Of a DNA stretch of 64,000 bases, positions 43,899 through 55,425 are shown piece by piece. Numbering within the stretch: the stretch's first letter is position 1; every line of letters begins with the position of its first letter. The translations under genes and the position numbers were made by a program. The notes below the pieces were generated by a model. It had not been told where the DNA came from, did no database searches, and saw nothing but the letters and a program-made list of their open reading frames with translations. Location: positions 10,850,001-10,914,000 of the forward strand of contig NC_061471.1 of NCBI RefSeq assembly GCF_022581195.2, given 5' to 3'. This stretch comes from Helicoverpa zea. Lineage: Eukaryota; Arthropoda; Insecta; Lepidoptera; Noctuidae.

Positions 43899-46147
43899 AT
43901 ACACAGGAATCATGCTTGAAACCACTATGCCTACGAACTGAGCATTCATAGGAAGGTTGATTAATTATTCCCTAAATCTAGATCGTTTAGGTATTTATCC
44001 AGCCTATGAAAACAAAACAAAAGCCAACCAATACATTATCCAATCGCCACCAAATTATACGTTGAACTAAACATATTCCGAACAACCGTAGTAAGTAACT
44101 AACACATTTTAACGAATAACGAATGGTTAGGCGTTTGCGTGCTATGCCGTCTGATTCAATTTGATTGGCTACAATTAGGGGCGGGTTTGAGCTTAATATA
44201 AAACAAAAATATACTACAATAGGCCACGGGGTTATTTTGCTAGTTTTTTTGTTGGGGTGTTATAGAAATATTATGAAGTGAAACACCTGGTTTCGTTGAT
44301 AACGTTATCTGATTAGATTTTGCCAACAATATTTCAGGAGGCTATATGTTGATTGAGATCTACCAGCCTAAATGAAGAGATTTTCCGAAATACATCTTTG
44401 TAAGTTGGCTTCGACCTACATAAAGACAGCAGTGACCATTACCTAACCTGCTTTCAAAAGCTCTGTGTTCTTAAAATGGGACAGCATAGACATCAATCCA
44501 TGACCGTTGGTTATGTTCTGAAAGGGTTCCTTAGGGTTACATAATGAAAATAGTCATTTATCAGGCTAAAGAGAAGCAAACATATCAAACCATCAATTAA
44601 ACAGCAAACGATACCATCCCAAAACGAGCGTAAACAAAAACCAACTTTGAGCAAACCAAGCAGAAATTCCCATGCATCAAACTGCAAACCAAAACCGACA
44701 TAATTCAAGCACCTGCATTTACTCGGCATTCATGAATCTTAACAACTCCAGTCAATACTAGGTGCACACCCAGCGTTGCTCATTAAAACTTGTCGTTGAG
44801 CTAATAACTTGCGTACCTGGGTAAAGGTGCTGTTATAATGAGCGGCTTCCTTTGCTGTATTTTGTACGCCATTTGAATATTTTCTTTGGTTGGTACTTTG
44901 TATGGTTGTATGATAGTTTGAATCTGCATTGAAGTGGTAATGTTGCCTTCTTTCAAAAGTAGATATTGATTTGGAGTCTAGAAGAATTTAGTTTTTCAGA
45001 TTTCAGAAGATAATTTCTTGTTTTATTGAACAGAAAAGGAGCAGACGACCTTATTACTTTGCTAAGCAAATTGTCGATATTTTTTTGCAAGTTTCTATAA
45101 AGAAAGGTTCTTAATAAACTTCAGTCTCGAAACCCAAAAAAGAGCATTAATTTTGTAACGGAAAATTAAGCTTCATTGATCGTTTATTAATCAATTTTTC
45201 TTATTTTTTTTTGTATTCTTCTGTACAGGCAATCTCAAATCTTCTGCACTGTATTTTCGCAAACCAGCACACACCTTTACCCAATACGGATAAGTTTCCT
45301 TTAAGTTATGTTCAGCCGCGGTTTTCAGAGTATATGTTGAATGAAGCAGAGCTTAATCAAATGGGATATGTTTGAACAAACATACAAGGATAAACACGTT
45401 TATTACAGACCAATTAAAATGTTCGCTTTTGAAGTTCGGATGAGACACGACTGTTTTGCTTTTGCGTTGTTTGTTCAAAGAGTTTTTGGTTTGTAATGTC
45501 TTGTGTAGTGTATTTTTGGGGTACAAAGAAATGAGAAATATGACTTAACGACTGTATTCCATAAAGGGATAGGTAGCAGTGTAATTGTTTTGGAAACAGG
45601 GATTTTGACTGTCAAACGAAGCTTTTAAAAAATAACGGTTATAAACTTCATCTAAGATCTAGAAGTGGGTTGGCCCACGTCCCATAGAAATTTTTCCCGC
45701 ACCCGGGTAAGAAGTAGCCTAAATCCTTTCTTTGTCTATCTATATTGTTAGTTTTAGCATCAAGATTTGCAAATAGATCGACAGAGTTAGGGTCATAAAT
45801 TGACTACAAATTCAGTCTTTCTTCTACTTTTCTGAAAAATTCTCAATGTCACAAATTATGTCATTACCTGAACAGAGAAGCGAATTCAGGACATAATGCA
45901 GATCACGCTTGATCATTACCAATGAAACAATCATTACAATAGATCAATAGTGAATGTCAATGCGGCGGTTACTCGCTTCACGTATGCAAATTATATCATT
46001 GAGCTCATAATATCAATGGCAGATCATTGTCTGTTTGTGCTTTCAATATTTACTTGTATGAAGTCATTTTGTACGTATAGAAATGAATTACGGAGTGTCT
46101 GCTTGTTTTCTTACTGCTTTTTGCTTAAGTGTCATTTCAGATTTTTA
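43899..46147. other. Intergenic with a dispersed-repeat fragment
   Basis: No gene recognised. At 45667-45790 there is a decayed copy of the dispersed family (CGCACCCGGGTAAGAAGTAGCC, then ATCCTTTCTTTG). Confidence 0.4.
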
Positions 46148-46327
46148 CGTTCCCAGGTTTCTTCACGATGTTTTCCTTCATCTTTTTTCAGTAGGTAATC
46201 GCTGTCCAAGACAATGCGTCCAAGACAGTACATAACTACAATTTAGATAAGTTGTATAGTGACCTAGAATCGAACCCACACACTCTAACTTGGGAAGCAG
46301 GTACATAAACCATTACACCACCACGAC
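46148..46327 (-). repeat. tRNA-derived SINE
   Basis: The minus strand starts GTCGTGGTGGTGTAATGG, has a B box (GGTTCGATTC) near 46270, continues with CTTGGACAGCGATTACC, and ends GGAAAACATCGTGAAGAAACCTGG. It is related in head and tail to the SINE at 9901-10305. Confidence 0.7.
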
Positions 46328-46424
46328 TTTTTCAGATTAATTAATGACACTCTCTATCAAACACCATAGGACCTCGAAAACCCATAATTACAAACCTTTC
46401 AATACAAATCCTCACTCAGAGTAA

Positions 46425-46480
46425 CCCGTAGCGTGACGTAACAAGTTGGGACATGTTCGCGTGACGTCACTGTCCAGCAC
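46425..46480. promoter_or_regulatory. CRE-like palindrome in GC-rich patch
   Basis: TGACGTCA (46462-46469) is a perfect 8-bp CREB/ATF site, with a TGACGTAA about 30 bases upstream and GGGACATGTTC between. No nearby gene start is recognised. It may be a distal regulatory patch or chance. Confidence 0.2.
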
Positions 46481-47169
46481 CGTGCCACTATATCCGCACC
46501 GGCTCTGTTGAAGGTGCACTTATTCTGGGAGAATCGCGTAAACAGGTACTTTAGGGGATTGTTTTAGGTAATATATAGGAAGCTTAGAAAGTTTTAAATG
46601 CTTACTAATATTATAAATCTGAAGAGTTTGCATGTTTGAATGCGCTAATCTCGGGTTTCGAAATCTCAGGTTTCGAATCAATTTTAGATAGCGAAGAAGG
46701 CTATAAGCAACTTTTAATCCGAGTAGGTACGGCTAATGTTTCTTACTGCGGAAGCTAGTTAGAAAATTTTCCAGCCTTTAAAAAATGTCTTTTAAATCTT
46801 ATATCTTCTTCCTTTCAAGGTACAGCTGTAGACTTACTAATTCCTCGACCAACAACCTCAATTGTCCACCAAACACAAATCTACGTGACATACGAACAAA
46901 CAGTCTTCCAGAATACGACCACCGATATTTCAGTAGGAACCTCTTTTAAGTAAACTTCCGCCATCGCTCCGTGCGCCGGAAAGAGCAGTCGGGTTACAAA
47001 GCGGAGCAATATTGCTCTACATAGCTCTATGTAGAGTTGTAGAGTCTTGTTAAGATAGTAATGTTTTGTGATGTTAATTGTTGTAATAGTTTGGGATTTA
47101 ATATAGTTTTTATTATGAGAAAGTAAAATTCTTGAAAAAAGCATGAGAAATTAATGCATTGTCCACTTT

Positions 47170-48397
47170 TTTATTTTGTAATTATTGTTTTTTTAACTTA
47201 ACAACTTTTTAAATAATGTATGTAATATTAAACAACTGGTCACACTGGTCTGTCAATGTCAAAGTGACATTAATGACGTAACAAAAGTAGGAATTTTATT
47301 CAAATATTTACATAATATTTACATTAATTTTAAAAATTAAAAATAAACTTATATATACAACTTAAAACTAATACATAGCATCAAAAAATTGCTCCTCATC
47401 GCTGTCACCGGGTAATGTACCCAGAAGGCTGGCAGCATTGCCACGTTGGATGGCAATGCTCAACCTCTGTGCGAAATAAAAGCCAGCCCTTGGGTCACGA
47501 GAAGTGTCAACAAGGCGCTTAGAAATTTCCTTTGCAAGCGCGTGAGCACTCGGACCCCACGGCCCGAGAGTTTCAACCCCAAACGGCTCAAACATGTAAT
47601 TCCCGATAAGGCTACTATATTTGCGCCGTTTGAGGTCTTCTGCTTGTGAAGCGGCGGAGCCGACACAACACGCAGTTCTAGGAAGATGGGATGGCGCAAG
47701 AGTGTCGACGCAGGTCGCGTCCCACACTAAAGTCCTACCCATCTTCCACGGAAATAGCGACATGCCGTCTGGTCTCTTGCCATCGTCGCGTGCCAAACCA
47801 TTTGGTTCAAGTACGGCTGGCACGCCGACGGCAACAAGAGCCCGACGGATCACGTCGTTGATATTCGCATGTCGTGGTATGCGGCCCGCACTCCGGCTGC
47901 ACGACAGGCCGTGGTGACCGAGGCTGTTGACAGCTTCCCCGCAGTGGCAGCGGTGAGGAGTGCAGCATGAAGCACCCAGACGCAGGCAGACAGCGAGTCT
48001 GAAAGTGGTGTCGTCAAACATGGTGCCTATGTTTGCCGACGGAAATGCGTGAAGCCAAAGACCTGACTCCCATTCACCCACAGCCAGTAGGCGTGCTCGC
48101 TCCGCAGAAGTAATTGACGTATCAATGAGATTTTTCCGTATTACTCTGCAGAGCGGCTCATCCCACTGTCTCTGGGAGGATGGGTTGGCGGGTAGATCGG
48201 TATTCGGGCATGTGACTTTCCAGGCATTAATAGCCTCCGCCAGGCATGGCACCTCAAAATTGATCAGTGTAATAGGTAGGATTTTCCTGATCAATTTGTC
48301 AGTGCCATGGACGGAGGAAATAAATGCCGGTAAACTAATACTGGAAATTTTGCGGAAACTTTTTTATTTATAATTACAAAATAAAAAAGTAAGACGA

Positions 48398-48443
<46 letters not shown>
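47170..48443 (+). mobile_element. Inverted LINE-type retrocopy with poly(A) and TSD, copy 2
   Basis: A 1274-bp insertion flanked by an exact 12-bp TSD, ATTGTCCACTTT (47158-47169 and 48444-48455), ending on the plus strand in an A-run of about 44 (48400-48443). Yet its long ORF lies on the minus strand. A 20-base segment of the 3' UTR, ATAATTACAAAATAAAAAAG, occurs in both orientations near the two ends (48370-48389 and, inverted, 47166-47185). This fits an inserted element whose upstream part was inverted by twin priming, leaving a short plus-strand 3' piece (about 48287-48399) next to the tail. Confidence 0.8.
47368..48294 (-). pseudogene. RT C-terminal protein remnant, copy 2 (open)
   Basis: The minus-strand frame of 308 residues, ending at TAG 47368-47370, has no ATG start and is truncated upstream. 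From about residue 10 (L-I-N-F-E-V-P) it is element-derived; earlier codons read through the inverted junction. It contains a Cys/His cluster (C-H-C-G near 121, H-H-G-L-S-C near 130), then R-P-D-G and W-D-A-T-C, and F-E-P-F-G-V-E-T-L-G-P. The R-P-D...D arrangement after a zinc-knuckle-like cluster recalls the restriction-like endonuclease at the C-terminus of some LINEs; that assignment is tentative. The RT core is absent, so it is inactive. Confidence 0.75.
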
Positions 48444-48447
<4 letters not shown>

Positions 48448-48518
48448 TCCACTTTACAAATGTTTTTTTCCCAGGTCAAAATACATGCTCTCTAGAAAGA
48501 TGCTCCAGCTATGAGGAC

Positions 48519-48625
48519 ATAGTAACGTTATGGTGCGCGAGCATTTGCGCAAACCCAGATGCAATCTCAATTCCCCCATTCTCATAGCCCGATGGGACGG
48601 AAATCAGACACGCGCTTTCCAAAGC
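48519..48625 (-). repeat. 3' fragment of SINE family A
   Basis: GTGCGCGAGCATTTGCGCA ... TCTCATAGCCCGATGGGACGG matches the body of the SINE at 983-1340 (about 1060-1145), without the tRNA-like head. Confidence 0.75.
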
Positions 48626-49990
48626 ATGAGAATATCAATCACAATACCAAAAACTGTCGTCTTCACAACATCAGTAATTCACAACACAGCAAAGTCAGAA
48701 ACCCGAAAACTTCACAAAACAATCCACAGTCTAATCAGTATTCAACAACATCAACCATTAAGTGAGCTCATTTGTACCAACATAAAGAACCGAATAGCCT
48801 GGTAAAAGCTAACGACTACACTTAACAACAAGAAAAAATACCAAGAAAAGAAAATCACAACTAAAACGAAATAGTACTACTATAAAAGTATTCGAGTTCC
48901 GCGAGATAATTAAAAAAGTTGGTCAAATGATCACCCCCCTTCCGGCCGAACAGGAGCGCGGATTTGTTAAGCTGGGTAATGTTCTGCACTGAGATATGGT
49001 AGGGTTTGAGTGTAGAAATGCCGTGCAAAAGAATACTTGAGATTTAACCTTCAGATATTAAATTATGACTCAACAGATTATGATGGAACAATGAGGATAG
49101 ATAAAGTTAGATTAGTCACATCACTGTTCTTTTAATAGAGACTTATAAAGAGAGAAAGTATGTGAAAACTAAAAACCCTACTTTAAGAATTATGGTACCT
49201 ACTTAGAATCTAGGATATTTGTCTTAATCTAAATTACTTTTTAACAATAACATAAATTGAGACAAAACACAATGTTATTTGTTTGAATAATATTGCTAGA
49301 CCAATTCCCAAATAAAAATGTATTCCTATAAGTTACCAGACTTCACAAATACGCGTCGTCGAGTCCTCCACTCCTGATTCCTTACAACTTCAGAGAGATA
49401 ATTACTTCCTAGATGTTAAAACTGGCGTCCTTTATACTCGAGACAAGAAAAAACCTCTTTTTTTAACTCCCTTAATAAACTAGGAAGCCGGTTTAAGTGA
49501 GGGTAGTTGGCTAATGTTTAACGATACACTTAACTATTCGTTTTATAGTTTTAAACTTTGCTCTGTTAAATGAATTTGTTTGGTATGTACTTTTACTGCC
49601 TTAAGAAGCCTAATTTATTTATTTATTTGTATAGGTAGTAGCTGCTGCCCTCGACTTCGACTACTGGGAGATATAAAAGTGCTAAGATACTACATTATCG
49701 TATGTGTATTCTTTCACATAACAACATAATTATGTAGGTATAGATAAGGTGTTTTAAATAAGAAGATTTTAATTAATTAGCTTCTTATTAAAAATAAAGA
49801 TTCTGAAATATCATTCAGGTTTTTTGTCCAAGTAGTTTTACCACCAGAGAGTAATAAAACACTAACCTAAGGTCCAAAACTTAACCATTCTACTATAAAA
49901 AAAAACAACATAAAACTTTATCGTGCGTTCCCTTAATTAATTGATCTAGAATCCAGCATAAAGGAACTGTAAAACACTGAATTCCAAAAT
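48626..49990. other. Intergenic, no recognised feature
   Basis: AT-rich. The ORFs at 48530-48805 begin inside the SINE fragment and are not genes. Confidence 0.45.
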
Positions 49991-50105
49991 AAAATAGAGC
50001 GACTAAAGTTAGGCTATCCGTTTTAGCCGGGCGTGCGGTTATCCGGGTTACCCGGGTCTGGCGGCCCAATCACGTGGAAACATACCCGGTACTGATAGGA
50101 CCAAA
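49991..50105 (+). repeat. First of a diverged duplicated GC-rich block
   Basis: TTCCAAAATAAAATAG, GGCTATCCGTTTTAGCCGG, GCGTGCGG and a CCCAATCACGTGGAAAC segment occur in the same order as in 50965-51085. Similarity is partial, so the duplication is old. No frame is clearly coding. Confidence 0.45.
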
Positions 50106-50964
50106 TTAAATATACCTAGCTCGGAATTTTAAACTAGTGGGTTTTATGTGACTATTTTTTGAATTGCGGGTGATTTAGTTATAATTTTTAGACTTTTTGG
50201 AGGCTGGTTTTTAGTTAGAATATGTAGGGTATATAAAATTGTAGAAAATCTAAAACTATGTTAAAAATAAAATTAAATTGACAGTGAATTTGGTTTTATT
50301 TTAAAAATAACTTTCGGGGAAAAATGTTCAGGTATAATAAGTTTTTCTATCGGAAAGCGGCGCTATTTAGTATCTTTATACGAATAAGGTATTGTATACG
50401 AACTTATGTAATCTCTGGGTAATAGTTGGTTTTTCCTAGTCCAGTAGTACATATATAATTTGAACAATAAGACAATAGATTCGATGAATTGAAGTACATA
50501 ATATACAATTTTGTATCAGTTATTAAGGACTGCACATAGGTTCAAATCAGTTTAATCTTGTTACAACATTCAATACGTGAAAATACCTGAATTTGTATTA
50601 TTATGTAAACACAAAAGAGAACATGGCCGGTGCTGACATGAAAACTGCATATTAGTTACATGAATAATTCTGAAACGTAATACTTTTTGTACAGATAAAA
50701 TATACATGTTTCGGGATCAATTTGACATAGCAGTATATTTTTAGATATTTTTGGAAATAAATAAACAACTCAAGCTATAAACCAATATATGAAGTGTTTA
50801 TTTACTTCAACACGTTTATCTCGGGAACTACTAGACCGATTTCAAAACGTACTATGGGTACTTTTCACATACAACACAAATAGACTCAACAATTACAAAA
50901 CCCCCACCTAAAACAAAAAACAAAAACACGTAAATCCACTGCATTACAACACGAAAGGGTTAAA

Positions 50965-51085
50965 ACAATTTTCTAAAATAAAAGGCGGGCTATTTGTTTT
51001 AACCCGCCGTGCGGCCAGGGGTCTAAGCGACCAAATCGCTTGGAAACCGAGCGACAGTTATTGGTCCCGATGACCGGCCGAATTA
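50965..51085 (+). repeat. Second of a diverged duplicated GC-rich block
   Basis: TTCTAAAATAAAAGG, GGCTATTTGTTTTAACCCG, CCGTGCGG, ACCAAATCGCTTGGAAACC and TTGGTCCC align in order with 49991-50105. The intervening 860 bases are ordinary AT-rich DNA with a dispersed-repeat fragment (ACTACTAGACCGATTTC) near 50830. Confidence 0.45.
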
Positions 51086-51642
51086 AGTTCGATTGCGATT
51101 GGCCGAACCGTTTAAGGGTCAACGTGTCCGGTTGTGCAAACATTATTTGGAACGTACAGGGTTTTAATGTGTTGAAAACGGTGTCAGTCAAATAATTTAG
51201 TAAAAAATCTGATCAATCTTTGACAGGATATATGAAAAGGATATTTAAAAATATACAAATTCTTGTCTTACCACGGTTTTATTTACTCGCGGTCCCGTGT
51301 AGTGTAGCTTACCAACAGTGAAAGAAGTTTTCAAATCTCTTCAGTTTTTCGGAGCTCTAGAAGTCTAGACCAATGTGCAACAATGTACAACTGGATCTTA
51401 ATACAAAGAAAATCTAGTAAAACTACAGGCTATTTAAATTACGTTTATTTCTTCAAATTCTTAAGAGATTTGCTTCATCGGCTGTTTTATCATTTACAAA
51501 ATAATTCGTATTAATAGCATGCACTTAGGTATTCTCACAGCATTTTCAAGTGATGAAGTTGACACTGTTAAAAAAGCACTCCTGTTACTTGACATAAATA
51601 AAAAATACTGAAAATGCTTTTATTAAAACCAATTCTATCTAA

Positions 51643-51797
51643 GACAAGAACAAAACGATATACAAAATAATTGCGGATGTTCTCTCCGTTACCGGCAAAT
51701 GGGAGAATTCACATCCGCCGGATGTAGGCACCGGCGGAAGTTTACTTAGGCCGCGCGAAACCGACGCCGGCCGCGTCACCCCCGGTTATGTTCTGAG
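51643..51797 (+). CDS. Candidate internal exon, unrecognised
   Basis: One plus-strand frame is open from 51643 to a strong donor, AG|GTGAGT, after 51797. Its GC-rich part reads G-K-W-E-N-S-H-P-P-D-V-G-T-G-G-S-L-L-R-P and then R-E-T-D-A-G-R-V-T-P-G-Y-V-L. The upstream acceptor is weak (TTCTATCTAAG). GC-rich sequence alone can keep a frame open, so this may be a regulatory block. Confidence 0.2.
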
Positions 51798-52037
51798 GTG
51801 AGTTCTACTGATGCGATTTGGAGATGCGATTTTTTTGTCGTAGGTTCTAAATGAGCTGAGGTTTCTCATTGTTTCTTGGCTGGTAGCAAATTTTTATTTT
51901 GTTATTATAAATTGCACTTTTTATTACTTCCATATCCAACATAAATTAACTAAGTGATTAATAAATACGTCAATATACTGAATTATTTTCGTCAAGAATA
52001 ATATAATTAAATATTCCTTCTTATTAACACTAGGTAT

Positions 52038-52153
52038 CATCATCATCATCATCATCTCAGCCATAGGACGTCCACTGCTGAACATAGGCCTCCCCCTTTG
52101 ATCTCCACAGATACCTGTTGGAAGCGACCTGCATCCAGCGTCTTCCGGCGACC
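52038..52153 (-). mobile_element. Very short 3' fragment of an RTE-type LINE
   Basis: A 116-bp insertion starting with (ATC)n on the plus strand and then the reverse complement of the 3' end of the element at 12982-13646 (CAGCCATAGGACGTCCACTG). An exact 11-bp TSD, ACACTAGGTAT, flanks it (52027-52037 and 52154-52164). The severe 5' truncation is normal for LINE insertion. Confidence 0.92.
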
Positions 52154-52164
52154 ACACTAGGTAT

Positions 52165-54885
52165 ATTGAGGCAAAAAATATAGTCTGTTGTAGGTATTGT
52201 TACTTTTTATTTATGTTATTTTTTATTCAAGTCTTGTCTGATATAACGTCATGTCATCATGTCGAAACGCTTTCCCCTCATCATAACTTCAACACACACT
52301 AACATCCAGCCAATAAATCACCTCTACCTGTACTACACATAATACACAACAATTACACGAAAGTATGTCCGGCATGTGTCATAATTAATGCAAATTGTGT
52401 GTGACAGCGTTAGGCTAATAGATTCATGTATTAACATGGCGATATTAGCTGTCTGTCAGGACGTGCTTAGTGGTCGTCAACTTGATCTGTGTTAGGACAT
52501 ACGGGATGGGAATTCAGTGACATGAGATTTGAGTGAGATCTTGAGTTAAGAAAAAAATCGTGTCATTTTTGGCAAACAATTAAGTAATCTTGGGAAATTA
52601 ATCGTGTCTTAAATCGTTTTAATTAAATAAATTTAATTTCTTTTAATTTAACTTAATTAAAAAATGAAACAATGCTCTATTAACGTCAATTAAGTATTGT
52701 GTTTTGGGGTTTTTGTAGCTCAAAGTCAAGTTTCACGGTAAATGGGTATAAAAAATATTTAATCAACAAATAAATGCACATAAGTTGATTAAATATTTTA
52801 TATATATTTTCATCAGGCAATAATGCCTGATTATTTTTAAATTGCTACGATTCTTCCAAACAAGATCAAAATAACTCTTATTATTATAAATATTAGAAAA
52901 AATAATAAACGTACAACATCACACCCACACAATCACAAAATGTCTTCCCAAAAAAACAAAAAAATGCACGACTATTCCCCCTTATCAGAACCACCCCTTA
53001 TCACTATGTTGCGTGAGCCCACCAGTTAGACCAAAGCGAACACACAAAAGAAACGATAAGGCCCGACATTACAAGCATCCCTCTTACAATGTATAGAAAT
53101 TAAGCCCAAGCCTACAGCCGAGATAAATGTACCACTCTGATCGCTACCAGCTAATGTTTTAGTGCAGAATTAAGTGGGTAAAAGGTATGAGTTTTTGTTT
53201 GTTATAGGGAAAGTCAATTTGCGGGATTGGTGATTTGTGTTACAGTAAGTTCTGCTTGACATGAAAGTCGTAATGGGTGTACTTAGTCGATGCAAAAAAA
53301 ATGCTGTTGCAATCTCACTGTTGAGATGGTAAACTCACTAGAAACCGACATGATATTGCAATAGTTGACGCAGAGCAAGACAAAGTTAGATGTGGAAGTG
53401 ATAAAGTAGTCCCTTTGAAAAATATTTGAAAACATTATAACCGCTCTAACATTTAAGAAATAAATTGCAAGCTTTTCACTTCACACTGATCCAAAATAAT
53501 CTTCTAAGGAACACACTTTAACAGGCTTACGACAACCAATAAATGGACGGAGCCGAAAAACTTTTACAAACGCTTAAACATTAATAGAAAACAAGAAAAT
53601 ACAGAGAAAAGATGGGATGGTAGGAAATTAGAGGGCGGGCCGCAGACGCGAACCATTTGTCCGTCTGTCCGTTACACTTAACTCGGGAACCTCATTCGCT
53701 TAACACTCACCTGGGGATCTATGGAGAGGTCATACGGGACAGAAATTTAGACGCACTCGTAGGAAAAATGTAACATGGATAAATACTGCCTTTTACTAAT
53801 ATAGGTGAAGGTAAAATAATGTGGTGAAGGTAATATAGGTAAAGGTTATCTGTTTGAACTTTCACGCCATATCTATTGCAACGATTAAAATGTTCGATAC
53901 ACAAAATGTTTTCAGCTTGAAAAAGGACGTAGGCTACTTTTATCTAAATAGTTTTGTATGTGGATTTAATTGGGGGAACAACTAATTATGAATAGGTGAT
54001 GTATATTGTATATTGAGTTGTGTGGAGACGCTACTTTTCATAAAAACAATGAAAAAATACACACTTATCCTTTTTCCTACTTACAGACCACATTGCACGT
54101 TTTACTCACTCAACGTTATCATTCACAAACGCCCCAAATATCGGTCCGTGAATTTCCATTCTAATACAAGCCTTCTCCAGCCTCTTAGTTTAGATGAGAT
54201 TAGATTAAACGCTTGGCCCTTAACAATACACGAGGGACTACATTTTTTTACTCAAAGTGCTTTTTAGGGACCCTACAGAACAGTTTTTTGGTAAATTGGG
54301 CACAAAGAATTGAATAATGTATCCTATTTTATTGTGAGGCTGGATTACTAGTTCTTAGCTTAACTTTGTTCGGGAGATTTGTTTTGACAAAATAAGATGG
54401 CAGGTAACTTTAGCGCTGTCTTGTTTTTTTGGAGTTTTTTTTCTGAATGTAAATTAAGAAAAAATAATGTAGGTATTTTTTGTGTATCATGTACATTGCA
54501 TAGAATTAATTAATTAATAACCTTCCATGTTTTTCCGAAAACTAACTCTGGTGACGTTCTGTGGTCTAAGCAATTTGTAATATTTAAAAAAAAAGAAATA
54601 TAGTAATGTTGTGCTAATAGTTTTTGTTAATTTAATAAATAAGACATAACATATTAAACATATCGCTTCAAAAACATATACAAGTGGTGATACCGAACAC
54701 AGGCAGAGCCGCAATAAATCTCTTGTATTACGAATGGGTACATAAAAATTCATTGCTTTCCTTCGATTTATCTGAACAGTTTTCTTTTCATTGTAAGAGT
54801 ATTATTTTATGCACCCCCAGTGAGCGGTGCTCCTAAGATTGTGATAACGTGGATAAGTATCGATGTTTGATGTCTATCTAAAACT
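52165..54885. other. Intergenic; one small perfect hairpin
   Basis: No gene recognised. The hairpin at 52752-52799 has 16-base exact arms (AAAATATTTAATCAAC and complement) and a 16-base loop, followed by a smaller TCAGGCA/TGCCTGA hairpin at about 52814. Confidence 0.4.
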
Positions 54886-55100
54886 TGAATAATCAAATCA
54901 AATCAAATATTTTTATTTTCAGGCTGCATAGGCCCATAGATTATATACCTTAAAGACTAACATACATAATATATTACACAAACACTGTTAGTATATAAAA
55001 AACTTAAATCTATGTTAGTAACACTTCACTACACACTATGTCACTCCGTGCGGTTCTGTGGCACTTGTCCACACATTTGAGTTGTAAGTACATGTGAAGG
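54886..55100 (-). repeat. Possible 3' end of a LINE with (TTTGA)n tail
   Basis: AATCAAATCAAATCAAAT, followed by ATTTTTATTTTCAGGCTGCATAGGCCCAT, reads on the minus strand as a body ending in TGATTTGATTTGATT. Some LINE families end in such microsatellites. No coding remnant confirms it. Confidence 0.35.
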
Positions 55101-55425
55101 TACATCTTATGAGATGGTTTAAATAGCTGGATCTAGGAATCAACTAATTAGAGTATTTTTGGGACATATTTATTTTAATTGTGTTTAAACTGTAAAATGT
55201 ACCTTTACCTGCCTTCTACAATTTTTTTTTATTATAAGTTTTTTTACTTCAATTTTAAGCGAATATTATGGGAAAACTAAGGTCAAAAGGATGTTCATAA
55301 GATATACTTCAACCAACAATATCCAATTCACATGCATTACAAAAACTTGAAAGCTATAAACAAAAGTTTCACAAACTCTCCATATACCAACATAAATCAC
55401 ATTCCTTTTCCACGCGTCAACAATC

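Noticed and set aside
47446..47917. Plus-strand ORFs across the RT remnant
   Set aside because: Antisense shadows of the minus-strand coding sequence; the equivalent frames at 38411-38931 arise the same way.
48400..48443. Simple A-run as a microsatellite
   Set aside because: It sits exactly at the inner edge of a 12-bp TSD, so it is a retrotransposition tail.
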